The notes beneath the pieces are model-generated. The model ran no database searches. It was given only the letters and a program-made list of their open reading frames with translations, and was not told where the DNA came from. This document shows positions 16,699 through 26,534 of a stretch of DNA of 64,000 bases, one piece after another (position 1 is the stretch's first letter; the number at the start of each line of letters is the position of its first letter). Source of the DNA: Lachnospiraceae bacterium (GTDB lineage Bacteria; Bacillota; Clostridia; Lachnospirales; Lachnospiraceae); NCBI GenBank assembly GCA_014804675.1, contig JAAUZH010000012.1:12524-76523 (forward strand), in the 5' to 3' direction. Both the position numbers and the translations under genes were made by a program.

Positions 16699-18093
16699 AT
16701 GTTTACTTTAGAGATGCAGGGTACAAATACGTTTTTTACTTATCAAGTTCAGGAAAGTGATAAAAAGGATATTACAACTTTAAATATTCTAAAAAATAAT
16801 AAAATTGATGGATTATTGCCCTTTGCATATTCTCAAATGAATAAAGATGAGTTTTTCCGCTATAATGTTACCTCTAAAATAACATTAGAAAAATTTTTGC
16901 TGGAAATCATAACAAAAGAGCAAATACTGACTATTTGGATAACTATCATAAACACAATCATGGAATTAGAGGAGTATATGATAAATGGAAATACACTGCT
17001 ATTGAATTTAGATAAAATTTATGTCAATGTAAGCACGTGTAAACCAGAACTAATTTGTATGCCTTTATTTAATTTAAAGATGGCTGACCAAGAAGAGTTT
17101 TTTAAAGAACTTATTTATAAAATGAGATATTCGCAAGAAGAGGACACTTCATATGTTATAAAGCTAATTGAATATTTTAATGGAAGTCAGCCTTTTTCGC
17201 TTATAGAGTTAAAAAACTTATTGGAAAATTTAAATGAAAAGGCTATTTCGGCTTCCAGCAATAAAACAGATGTAAAAAATGTTCCTCAATATCCTTTGTC
17301 AGGAGATTTGAACAAAAAACAGTATGACGTTGAAATTAAACCAATAGTGAATACGGAATTAAATAACAACTTTGAAAGTAAGTTACATACTTTGAGTTCT
17401 ATCCCAGAGCCTGAACTACAGAGAGTTGTTTCTGTACCGAATGTGTCTAAAGATAACATAAAAGAAAAAAAAGGATTCTTCTGGAAAAAGAAAAAAAATT
17501 CTTCAAAAGAAAAATCGAAAAGTAAAACCAAGGCAATGAAAGGGATGTCAGTTTCATCTAATATGGAAGTTCCCGGACAGGCGGTATCTGCAAATGAGTA
17601 TTTTTTAAAGCAAGAGGACAAGAAGATTCCTGTCAAAGAGAATCAAAATAGAAATGCACAAGTTTCTACATATGGAGTAGACAATTACAATATGGTTGCA
17701 GGAACAGGTTTTGGAGAAACCACAGTTCTTTCAATGGAAATAGGAGAAACCACCGTACTATCACAGGATATGAAGAATAATGTTGGAATTTCGGAAAGGA
17801 CTGCTTACATTATAAGAAAGAAAAATGGTGACAAAAGGCTTATACATAAATCGGAATTTAAAATAGGAAAGGAAACATCTTATGTAGATTTTAGTATTGA
17901 GGACAATTCTAATATAAGCAGGACTCATGCTAACATAATTCAGGAAAATGGAAAGCTTTATATTATGGATAACAATTCTACAAATCATACATATGTAGAT
18001 GAAAAAATTGTTATGCCGGGAGAAAAAATAGAATTATTTCATACTTCTAAAATCCGTCTGGCAGATGAGGAATTTGAAATTAACTATATATAG
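16699..18093 (+). CDS. DUF6382-FHA protein with double ETT phospho-switch motif
   Basis: 464 residues. Residues 1-190 match the DUF6382 pattern. A lysine-rich linker (about 255-285) is followed by two copies of GETTVLS (339-345 and 349-355), then an FHA domain (about 370-464) with SRTHA and the NSTNHT loop for phospho-threonine binding. No membrane helix is seen. In GarA and OdhI a nearby kinase phosphorylates an ETT motif just N-terminal to the FHA domain, which then folds back onto it. The same layout is visible here, with kinase and phosphatase genes immediately downstream. The partner of the unphosphorylated FHA domain is unknown; a pilus component is a reasonable guess. Confidence 0.82.
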   Translation: MFTLEMQGTNTFFTYQVQESDKKDITTLNILKNNKIDGLLPFAYSQMNKDEFFRYNVTSKITLEKFLLEIITKEQILTIWITIINTIMELEEYMINGNTLLLNLDKIYVNVSTCKPELICMPLFNLKMADQEEFFKELIYKMRYSQEEDTSYVIKLIEYFNGSQPFSLIELKNLLENLNEKAISASSNKTDVKNVPQYPLSGDLNKKQYDVEIKPIVNTELNNNFESKLHTLSSIPEPELQRVVSVPNVSKDNIKEKKGFFWKKKKNSSKEKSKSKTKAMKGMSVSSNMEVPGQAVSANEYFLKQEDKKIPVKENQNRNAQVSTYGVDNYNMVAGTGFGETTVLSMEIGETTVLSQDMKNNVGISERTAYIIRKKNGDKRLIHKSEFKIGKETSYVDFSIEDNSNISRTHANIIQENGKLYIMDNNSTNHTYVDEKIVMPGEKIELFHTSKIRLADEEFEINYI

Positions 18094-18104
18094 AGGGACA
18101 AGTT

Positions 18105-18890
18105 ATGGGATTTTTAACTGCTTATTGTACGGATAAAGGAATACGAAAAACGACAAATCAAGATGCATTACTGATTAAGATTGCTGATACATCTGTTGGG
18201 GAGATAGCATTCATTTGTGTATGTGATGGCATGGGTGGATTACAAAAGGGTGAGTTGGCAAGTTCCATGGTGATAAAGCGATTGTCAAAATGGTTTGAAA
18301 AAGAACTACCAGATTTGCTTAGCATGGAAAATAGAGGAAAAGAAATTTGTCAGAGTCTTAAAAAAGTAATTTTGCAGGAAAATGCTCAAATAAGCAGGTT
18401 TGGAGAAAGTAGGGGGATTAAGCTTGGAACTACACTTACGGGAATGTTGGTAATAGGAGAAGAATATTTTGTAGTCCATATAGGAGATACCAGATTATAT
18501 GAAATTGGGACTACTATCAGACAAATAACAGAAGATCAGACTTTGGTAAATAAAGAAGTGGAAATGAAACGTTTGAGCAAAATTGATGCAGAAAAGGATC
18601 CAAGGCGAAGTATTTTGCTTCAATGTGTTGGAGCATCTCCAAAGTTAGAACCGGATTTTTTGACCGGAATTTTTCATCAGCAGGCTATATATATGATTTG
18701 CTGTGATGGTTTTCGGCATGAAATTACATCGGAAGAAATTTTACAAGGTTTTCGACCACAGTTATTGCAAAATGAAGAATCTATGTATGAACAATGCAGA
18801 CATTATATAGAAATAAACAAAAGCAGAATGGAAAAGGATAATATTACAGTTGTTTTATTAGGTAGGGATATGGAGGATCGATATGCTTAA
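18105..18890 (+). CDS. PP2C-type (PPM) Ser/Thr phosphatase
   Basis: 261 residues with the PPM motifs in order: TNQDALL, CDGMGGLQKGE (metal-binding Asp), HIGDTRLYE, and the C-terminal KDNITVVLL. Metal-dependent, cytosolic, with no membrane helix. It overlaps the start of the kinase gene by eight bases, so kinase and phosphatase are translationally coupled. By analogy with PrpC/Stp it should remove phosphates placed by the adjacent kinase; the FHA protein next door is the obvious substrate candidate. Confidence 0.92.
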   Translation: MGFLTAYCTDKGIRKTTNQDALLIKIADTSVGEIAFICVCDGMGGLQKGELASSMVIKRLSKWFEKELPDLLSMENRGKEICQSLKKVILQENAQISRFGESRGIKLGTTLTGMLVIGEEYFVVHIGDTRLYEIGTTIRQITEDQTLVNKEVEMKRLSKIDAEKDPRRSILLQCVGASPKLEPDFLTGIFHQQAIYMICCDGFRHEITSEEILQGFRPQLLQNEESMYEQCRHYIEINKSRMEKDNITVVLLGRDMEDRYA

Positions 18891-20601
18891 AATCGGTTCC
18901 GTGATTGATGGAAAATATAAAATCTTAAACGTAATAGGAAAAGGTGGAATGAGCATTGTTTATCTTGCTATGAATGAACGAGCAAATAAGCAATGGGCTA
19001 TTAAGGAAATAAGAAAGGATGGCAGCGAAAATTATGAAATTATAAAGCAAGGACTAGTGGTGGAAATTGATTTGTTAAAACAATTAAACCATGCTCATTT
19101 GCCAAGTATTGTGGATGTAATAGATGATGGAAATACGTTTCTGATTGTTATGGATTACATTGAGGGGATTCCTTTAAGTAAGCTATTAGCAGAGGAAGGT
19201 GTACAATCACAGGAAAATGTGATTGAGTGGGCAAAACAGCTATGTAGCGTACTGGATTATTTACATACAAGGGATAATCCAATTATTTATAGGGACATGA
19301 AACCATCAAATGTAATGCTAAAACCGGATGGGAATGTTGTTTTAATTGATTTTGGAACGGCCAGAACCTTTAAGGAAACCAGTGTAGGGGATACTACATG
19401 TCTTGGTACTCGTGGATATGCAGCTCCGGAACAATTTGGTGGCAGGGGACAAACGGATGCAAGGACAGATATTTACTGTTTAGGAGCTACAATATATCAT
19501 TTGGTTACGGGACATAATCCATGTGAGCCACCTTATGAGATGTACCCAATCAGAAAATGGAATTCCCTATTATCTTCTGGATTGGAAATAATTGTATCTA
19601 AGTGTACTCAACCAAATCCTGCTGACAGATATCAAACCTGTGCAGAACTTATGTATGCATTAGAACATTATAATGAATTGGATGAATCTTACAAAAGAAA
19701 ACAGAATAGAAAATTGGGAATCTTTTGTGCGACAATTTTTACGACTGTAGTATTTGGAGCAGCATCATTGGCAGGATATATGCTTGAGACCAGCGCAAAG
19801 TCAAATAGTTATGAATATTATATTGAACTTGCACAGGCCCAAGTTCAAAAGGAAGCTGCAACTTTATGTTATAAAAAAGCAATAAACATAAATCCTGCAA
19901 GAGGCGAAGGTTATGATAGGTTACTAAATGATGTGATATTAGATGATGATGTTCTTACAGAAGAAGAAGCATATCAGATAAGAGATATATTAAACGAAAG
20001 TAATGGCAATAACAAAACAAACGAAAGCTATTTTAAGGAAAATAAGGATGAGTATGAAGCATTTTCATATAAGCTTGGAATTGCTTATTTCTATTCGTAT
20101 GAAGATAGTGGAAACAAAGCTCTTTCTAAAAAATGGCTTGAAATTGCTATGAATGGGGAAAGTCTTAAGGAGCAGGAAAGGGAAAGGGCAAAATGCTTAG
20201 GAAAAATTGCAGGTTATTACTCTAAAATCGGTGTTGAGAGTAAGTCAGGAGATACAAGCATTGGATATGCAGAATACTGGGAAGATATGATTTCTATAAC
20301 ATCAGATAATCTGGTAGATAAGGATAATGCCATTACTGCACTTGTAATGTACAAGGAATTAGTGTATCAGATTTATACCAATTGCGTTATTTTTAAGGAA
20401 GAAGGAATAACGAAAAATGAAATGCAAAAACAATTGTTGAATATAAAAGATAAGCTTGTAAGTGAATTTTCATATACAAATTCAAAGGAGCAAAAACGGG
20501 TAAAAAAGCTGATAAATGAACTGGAAGAAAATGTTGATTTGGCACAAAAGGCTATTGAAACAGCTTTTCAGGAAAATTTAGAGGAGAGCGGGGGAAAATG
20601 A
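18883..20601 (+). CDS. Membrane Ser/Thr protein kinase with TPR-like outer domain
   Basis: 572 residues. Hanks-type kinase domain (about 10-265): glycine loop GKGGMSIVYLA, Lys41, YRDMKPSN (Asp138; HRD is replaced by YRD), DFGTAR (Asp156) and APEQ. One membrane helix (about 279-300) is followed by an extracytoplasmic region (310-572) with tetratricopeptide-like helices (AATLCYKKAININPARGEGYDRL). It lacks the PASTA repeats of PrkC, so it is not the muropeptide-sensing housekeeping kinase. Coupled to the phosphatase by overlap and to the next gene by a four-base overlap. Confidence 0.92.
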   Translation: MLKIGSVIDGKYKILNVIGKGGMSIVYLAMNERANKQWAIKEIRKDGSENYEIIKQGLVVEIDLLKQLNHAHLPSIVDVIDDGNTFLIVMDYIEGIPLSKLLAEEGVQSQENVIEWAKQLCSVLDYLHTRDNPIIYRDMKPSNVMLKPDGNVVLIDFGTARTFKETSVGDTTCLGTRGYAAPEQFGGRGQTDARTDIYCLGATIYHLVTGHNPCEPPYEMYPIRKWNSLLSSGLEIIVSKCTQPNPADRYQTCAELMYALEHYNELDESYKRKQNRKLGIFCATIFTTVVFGAASLAGYMLETSAKSNSYEYYIELAQAQVQKEAATLCYKKAININPARGEGYDRLLNDVILDDDVLTEEEAYQIRDILNESNGNNKTNESYFKENKDEYEAFSYKLGIAYFYSYEDSGNKALSKKWLEIAMNGESLKEQERERAKCLGKIAGYYSKIGVESKSGDTSIGYAEYWEDMISITSDNLVDKDNAITALVMYKELVYQIYTNCVIFKEEGITKNEMQKQLLNIKDKLVSEFSYTNSKEQKRVKKLINELEENVDLAQKAIETAFQENLEESGGK

Positions 20602-20996
20602 AAAATATAGTTTTGCAATTAGTCTTAATGGAAAATATAACTCTAGAAAATAAAGTTAACATTTTTCATAATATATTTCTTGTATCAATTGCCTGTGCTT
20701 TATGTGGAATTGTTATATCTATCATATTGTTTTTTTTGTTTGATATTCCACAAATAATAGGAATAAAAACAGGACATATTCAAAAACGGGCAATTGAAGT
20801 TATGAGAGAGCAGCAAAAAGCAAATAAAGGATTAAAGGAAAATAGAATTATAAATCGAGAGTTTATTTTCAAAGAAGAGCGGCAGGAAACGGATTTATTA
20901 GAAGATAACTATTACCACAAAGAAGATATGTCAAAAATAAAATTTGTAGTGCGTAAGAGTGTCGAAATCTTCCATTCTAACGAAGAAATAGTATAG
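20598..20996 (+). CDS. Small single-span membrane protein, unknown
   Basis: 132 residues, not recognised. One hydrophobic helix at about 24-52 (IFLVSIACALCGIVISIILFF), then a charged cytoplasmic-looking tail with EAERQ-type helices (residues 60-132). The ATG overlaps the kinase stop (ATGA), which argues it is a true gene and functionally tied to the kinase. It might be an adaptor for the kinase or the large surface protein that follows. Confidence 0.6.
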   Translation: MKNIVLQLVLMENITLENKVNIFHNIFLVSIACALCGIVISIILFFLFDIPQIIGIKTGHIQKRAIEVMREQQKANKGLKENRIINREFIFKEERQETDLLEDNYYHKEDMSKIKFVVRKSVEIFHSNEEIV

Positions 20997-21008
20997 GAGC
21001 AGAGGAAA

Positions 21009-24000
21009 ATGATTAAGAAAACAAAGGGAATTATTACATTTGCTTTAATGGTTATATTTATTTTGCAGATATTTTTTGAAAATATAATTGTAACAAAAGC
21101 AGAAGAAGAAAATAAGGTTCAAGTTATTGTGAAAGATCAGGAAGAAATAATAGATAATGCCATGGCCAGGGTTATCTTGCAAGATGGAAGCTCTGTTATT
21201 TTAGAAAAATGTAGCGGTGGAGTTTATGAATCTCCTATTGTAAGTGAAAATGCAGTAAATGGAAAATATTTTATTACAGTAAATGCAGATGGATATAAGG
21301 AAATAGAAAAAGAAATAGATTTTACAATGGATTCTACTATATTAAAGGGAGAATTAGATATATCAGATCATAAACTTTTTCAAGTTACAGGAAAAGTGTG
21401 TGATTTTGATAAAAAGCTGCCTTTGAGAGAAGTTTCCGTAGCTATTAATCAACTGGATGGAAATTTAGAAAATCAATTAAGTACAAAAACAGATGAAGAT
21501 GGTAATTTTTCATTTAATGTGACGGCAGGGAAATATGAAATATTTTTTAGGGCAGATAATTATAAAACAATAGTACAAGAAGTTACAGTAGCAAATGAAT
21601 TAAATTTAGAAAATGTAGAGATGAAAAAAATATATGAATACTCTTTAAACGTTATAAATCCAAATGACGGTACTGTAACTGTAAAAGTAAATGATGAAGC
21701 CAGAGACATCGTAGACGGAAAAATAATTTGTGTTGATGGTGATAGAATTCAAATAATAGCATCTCCTAAGCCATATTATAAGCTGGCGGATAGTTGTATG
21801 AGTGAAATGCAGACAGATGTACAAGATGGAAGTGAGTTTTATTTATCTAAAAATGTAGGAGAAGATAATATATATAGCTATACAATAGAGTTTCAAAAAA
21901 TGCAATATGCCGAAATTAAATATGATGGTTCTTCCATAAATTATATTCGTCAAATGGAAGGGGGAACTGTAGTATCAGAAAATTCTACGGATTTTAAAGT
22001 TTTACCAGAAACAAGTAGTAAATTTTATGTAAAAGATATAATAGGAGAAGTTTCTAATATAGAGCAGGAACTCTATAGATTTAAAGAAAAAGGTACTGCA
22101 AAAATATATTTTGATAAAGATGAAGATAAACCAATTATTTCACTAAGTGAAACCGATGATAGTATTGACAGGGTATATATAGGCGGGATAAAAGATATTT
22201 TTGTTGTTGTTAAGGATGAAAAAACTTCGGTAAAAGAAGTATTTTATAAAATAGGGACAGAAGGATATAAGGAGGCAGTTAAGGAGGGAGATAATTTATA
22301 TCGCATAAGGGTGCCAAGTAATCTGAATTTGGAGAATGATTTATTTGTTAAGGCAAAGGATGTATTTGAAAATGAGGAAGAAAGAAAATTTAAAATTTAT
22401 TATGATAATAGTCCGCCTGTAATAAAATCCGTTTCACTGAATTCCACAGTACCCGTATGTATGCAGGGAGACAAGCAATATATAAAGCTTAAAGACGAGG
22501 CTGGAAATAAGAAAGAAAATTTAACTGCATTTCAAATAGACATAGAGGATGAAAGCATAACAAAGAATATAAAATACTATATAAGCGATAAAATATTAAC
22601 AGCTGATCAATTGGCTAAAAAGCTGGAATCATCAGAGGAAACAGATTCTTTTATAGAAACGGAAGAATTAAATATATCTGGCCAAGGGACATATTCACTG
22701 GAAGTTAATTTAAATTCTCTTAAGACAGGTTGTTACTATATCTATATAAGTGGAGAAGATGTTGCAGAGAATATACAAAAAGAAAATTTGGGACAATATT
22801 GTTTTTATATTGATAATGAACCCCCAAAGGTAGTAAAGGCAGAGGATATATCTGATAATAAAGAGAAATGGAAAAGACCATCGGATTTCATAAAATTTAA
22901 TTTCATATTTAGTGATGAAGAAACACCAGAGAATATGGAATATTTATACGAAATAGGAGATATAAATGAAGATTCATCTTCTATAGAATATACAAATGAA
23001 TGGAAGCGTGTAGAAAAAATAGGAAATGATTTTTGTGTAATAAGTGAAATCGGTTGTTTGCCGGAAGGAGCATATAAACTGTTTGTAAGGGCAAAAGACG
23101 GATGCAATAATCTTAGTGAAGTTTTAGAAACAGAGTTCTATATTGATGGAACAGCTCCGTATATTGAAGATATGAAATTTGATGTGAAGGAGAATAATAA
23201 GAAAGTTGAAAATTCTTATTCTTTTCAATTTGGGAATTTCTTTCGTAAGGATAAAACACAGACTGTAGAATATCAGGTAAAAGCTTCCGATGTAGTAAAT
23301 AGCTCCTACGGAAAAAATGTACCGGCTATAAAGGAAATAAGATTATATTATATAAATATAAAGGTTAAAGAGGAATTAGAACAGGAGGAAGATTTTAAGA
23401 AAAATATAAATAATCAGCATGAAATGCCAACATTCAATAATTCTAAGAATTATGAGTTACCATATAAACATGAAAATGGAATATATTATTTTAGGTTAAA
23501 TATTCCAAGTGTAAATGATTTTTATGAAATCTTATGTGTGGCATCCGACAAAGCTGGAAATATGGCATATTGTGTTCCTGCACAGGAGGGTTTGGAAAAT
23601 AGAAGCTATAGTAATCGAGTTATGGTGGATAGAAAGATACCAGAAATATCAATGACTTTAGATGGAAAGTATTGTACACCAGATTATATTGAGGAAGTAG
23701 GTACAGAAATCAGGAATTGGTATAAGGGAGAAAAGAATGTTACTTATCAAATTAGAGTAAAGGATGAGGAGTCGGGCTTATCACGAGGAGTTATAAAGAT
23801 TAATGAAAAGGTCGAAAATCTTATTTTTTCAACAAATATTGTAAAAAATATGACAACAGAAGAGACATATACAATTAGCTCTTCTAACGGAAATAGGTCA
23901 AAGAATGATCAATATAGCTTCTATGTTCAGGTACAGGACAATGCAGGGAACGTAGCAGAAAAGACAGAAAGCATATATATAGATAAAGAAAAACCGATAA

Positions 24001-26465
24001 TTACATCTATAAAATTTTCCAATGGAAATGTGGATAATTTAGCAACAGCACCTAAACAATATGGATACTTTTTTAAAAAGGCAACAAGGGTAACTGTAAC
24101 AGCAACAGATTTTGCAAAAGATCAAAAGACACCGGGCTCAGGTATTAAGGAAATCATTTGCTATAAGGAAAATGCTAGTGGTAAGAAAGTAAAAATAAAA
24201 AATTTAAAATTAAAAAAAGGAAAAAATAATACATATACAGTTTCCTTTAGCCTGCCATCTGATTTTAAAGGACGAATTTGTGTAAAAGCAATTGACAATG
24301 TAGGGCAGGTATCAGAAGATTACAATTCAAAAGGAATTGTTATAGAAAATGCTCAAAAACATAAAAAGTATTCTTATGCCCGGATAAGCCTTCCTAAAAC
24401 TGCTTATCAAGACAGTGAAGGCAATCCATTATATAATTATATGCCATTATTAAAAATGGAAATTGGAGATGTAAGAACAGGAATTTCCAAAGGCAGCTGG
24501 TCAGTAAAAGCATATAATGATTCAGAAGCAGAAAATAAAGGAAATTTAAAAGTTCAGTCCACTTATGATAAGAAAAAAAACAGTTGGACAGCTTCTTTTA
24601 ATGGAGATGATAAATGGAAAGCTGTTTCAGGACTTGAGTCAAATTTAGTAATTGGGGCTCTAAAAAACTATAGAATATGTTCTGAAAAAAATCATATGGA
24701 AGCCACGTTGGAAATAACGGATAATATCGGGTATGTATCCAAAGCAAAAAAAGGTATCTTTAGCGTGGATATGACAGCTCCTAAAATTGAAATTGAATAT
24801 GATAATAATGAATCCTTTCATGAGAAATATTATAAGGAAGCGAGACATGCTACAATTACAGTTGAGGAAGCTAATTTTTCTAAGGAAAAATGCAAAATGG
24901 AAATAACTGGTCCTGAAGTGGAGATTTCAGAGTGGGATCATATCTCTGGTTCAGGATGTGATGGGAAAATTCATGTAAAGGATTGTAAATGGAAGTGTGT
25001 TGTAGGTTTTGTAGAAGATGGGGACTATACATTTAGCTTTGATTGTACAGATCTGGCAGGATGGACGGGAAGCTATGGCAAGGTTGATGAATTTATTATC
25101 GATAAAACAAAACCCGTAGTGGAAGTATCTTATGATAATAATGAGGTAAAAAATGAATTATATTATAAGGAAGCAAGAATAGCTACTATATCCATTGAAG
25201 AACACAATTTTATGCCAGAGGATGTGGAAATATCCATTACTGCAAAAGATGGAGAAAAAGAAATTGCTGTGCCGCAAGTTCGGGGATGGACAACAAATGA
25301 AGATATCCATAAAGCAACAATTGCATATGATTATAATGGGGAATTTGTTTTTCATGTAAAATATACGGATTTAGCTGATAATGAAGCAGAAGAATTTGTT
25401 TCACATCATTTTATAGTAGATTTATCTGAACCGGAAATCAATATTAAAGGTGTTATTGATAAATCTGCTAATAACGGAGTAGTTCTTCCAGTCATATCTT
25501 GTTTAGATAAGAACATAGAGGATGTTCAAATTACACTATCCGGCTCTAACAGGGGAAAGATAAAGTGTGAATACAAAAAGTCAAATATAAAAGATGGATT
25601 TGTTTATGAGCTTTCGGATATTGTCCATAAAAAGGAGTATGATGATTTGTATACTTTATCGGTAAGGGCAATAGATAAGGCAGGCAATATCAAAGAAGAT
25701 GCAATTATATATTCCATAAATCGTTTTGGCTCTGTCTATGTTTTGGATAAGGAAACACAGTTTTTGGTGGATAATACTTATACAAGCGAGGAAAAGGAAC
25801 TTCGTTTAAAAGAACTCAATGTAGATTCGCTTGAAAGTATAAAAGTAACTTGTAGCAAAGATGGAGAAATTAGAAATTTAAATCAAGGTAGTGAATATAA
25901 TATTCATAAAACCGGTGGAAATCTTTCATGGAAAGAATATGATTATACAATCAACAAAGAAAATTTTCAGGAAGAAGGAAGATATATAATTACTATTTAC
26001 TCAGAAGATCGTGCTACTAATCAGTCAGATAATCAGGTGAAAGGAAAGAGGATTGAATTCGTAGTTGACAAGACAAGTCCAACTATTTTAGTTTCAGGTA
26101 TTGAAAATAATGGGCAATATACAGAGGATAAAAGGAGTATGACTCTAAATGTAGAGGATAATATTGGCCTATATTCCGTAAAAATCCTTTCGGGAGAAAG
26201 GACTATAAAAACATTTAATAAAGAACAAATACAAGAGTTAAATGGAAATCTATCTGTAGAATTGAATAGTTCTCATAGTTGGCAGAAGATAAAAGTTATA
26301 GCGAAGGATGTTACAGGAAATCAGACAGAATCAATTGTATTTAATGTACTTCTTACAAAAAATTTATTTATACAGTGGTATAGAAATCCATGGTTATTTT
26401 ATGGAACAATTTTAGGTTTTGTGATATTTTTTGCGATTTTATATAAAATTATTCAAAAAAAGTAA
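21009..26465 (+). CDS. Giant Ig-like surface protein with C-terminal membrane anchor
   Basis: 1818 residues. Signal peptide (about 1-31, ending VTKA). Two carboxypeptidase-regulatory-like beta-sandwich units follow (about 35-115 and 117-205). Then comes a long series of Ig-like units, each opening with a D-x-x-x-P step (DNSPPVI, DNEPPKV, DGTAPYI, DRKIPEI, DKEKPII, DMTAPKI, DKTKPVV, DLSEPEI, DKTSPTI). Two adjacent units near residues 1255-1450 share IEYDNNE...YYKEAR.ATI and are a recent duplication. A C-terminal helix (about 1795-1814) ends in KK with no LPXTG motif, so it is membrane- rather than sortase-anchored. Likely an adhesin or stalk displayed with the pilus. Confidence 0.82.
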   Translation: MIKKTKGIITFALMVIFILQIFFENIIVTKAEEENKVQVIVKDQEEIIDNAMARVILQDGSSVILEKCSGGVYESPIVSENAVNGKYFITVNADGYKEIEKEIDFTMDSTILKGELDISDHKLFQVTGKVCDFDKKLPLREVSVAINQLDGNLENQLSTKTDEDGNFSFNVTAGKYEIFFRADNYKTIVQEVTVANELNLENVEMKKIYEYSLNVINPNDGTVTVKVNDEARDIVDGKIICVDGDRIQIIASPKPYYKLADSCMSEMQTDVQDGSEFYLSKNVGEDNIYSYTIEFQKMQYAEIKYDGSSINYIRQMEGGTVVSENSTDFKVLPETSSKFYVKDIIGEVSNIEQELYRFKEKGTAKIYFDKDEDKPIISLSETDDSIDRVYIGGIKDIFVVVKDEKTSVKEVFYKIGTEGYKEAVKEGDNLYRIRVPSNLNLENDLFVKAKDVFENEEERKFKIYYDNSPPVIKSVSLNSTVPVCMQGDKQYIKLKDEAGNKKENLTAFQIDIEDESITKNIKYYISDKILTADQLAKKLESSEETDSFIETEELNISGQGTYSLEVNLNSLKTGCYYIYISGEDVAENIQKENLGQYCFYIDNEPPKVVKAEDISDNKEKWKRPSDFIKFNFIFSDEETPENMEYLYEIGDINEDSSSIEYTNEWKRVEKIGNDFCVISEIGCLPEGAYKLFVRAKDGCNNLSEVLETEFYIDGTAPYIEDMKFDVKENNKKVENSYSFQFGNFFRKDKTQTVEYQVKASDVVNSSYGKNVPAIKEIRLYYINIKVKEELEQEEDFKKNINNQHEMPTFNNSKNYELPYKHENGIYYFRLNIPSVNDFYEILCVASDKAGNMAYCVPAQEGLENRSYSNRVMVDRKIPEISMTLDGKYCTPDYIEEVGTEIRNWYKGEKNVTYQIRVKDEESGLSRGVIKINEKVENLIFSTNIVKNMTTEETYTISSSNGNRSKNDQYSFYVQVQDNAGNVAEKTESIYIDKEKPIITSIKFSNGNVDNLATAPKQYGYFFKKATRVTVTATDFAKDQKTPGSGIKEIICYKENASGKKVKIKNLKLKKGKNNTYTVSFSLPSDFKGRICVKAIDNVGQVSEDYNSKGIVIENAQKHKKYSYARISLPKTAYQDSEGNPLYNYMPLLKMEIGDVRTGISKGSWSVKAYNDSEAENKGNLKVQSTYDKKKNSWTASFNGDDKWKAVSGLESNLVIGALKNYRICSEKNHMEATLEITDNIGYVSKAKKGIFSVDMTAPKIEIEYDNNESFHEKYYKEARHATITVEEANFSKEKCKMEITGPEVEISEWDHISGSGCDGKIHVKDCKWKCVVGFVEDGDYTFSFDCTDLAGWTGSYGKVDEFIIDKTKPVVEVSYDNNEVKNELYYKEARIATISIEEHNFMPEDVEISITAKDGEKEIAVPQVRGWTTNEDIHKATIAYDYNGEFVFHVKYTDLADNEAEEFVSHHFIVDLSEPEINIKGVIDKSANNGVVLPVISCLDKNIEDVQITLSGSNRGKIKCEYKKSNIKDGFVYELSDIVHKKEYDDLYTLSVRAIDKAGNIKEDAIIYSINRFGSVYVLDKETQFLVDNTYTSEEKELRLKELNVDSLESIKVTCSKDGEIRNLNQGSEYNIHKTGGNLSWKEYDYTINKENFQEEGRYIITIYSEDRATNQSDNQVKGKRIEFVVDKTSPTILVSGIENNGQYTEDKRSMTLNVEDNIGLYSVKILSGERTIKTFNKEQIQELNGNLSVELNSSHSWQKIKVIAKDVTGNQTESIVFNVLLTKNLFIQWYRNPWLFYGTILGFVIFFAILYKIIQKK

Positions 26466-26484
26466 AAAAATATCATCCGATAAC

Positions 26485-26513
26485 TATACAGATAGGGTAG
26501 TTTAGTGTATAAT
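26485..26513 (+). promoter_or_regulatory. Possible internal promoter
   Basis: TATACA, 17 bases, TATAAT (26508-26513), 22 bases before the next gene and after the stop of the giant surface protein. The -35 box is weak (4 of 6). Confidence 0.45.
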
Positions 26514-26534
26514 AAATAAAAAGGAGGGAAAGAA

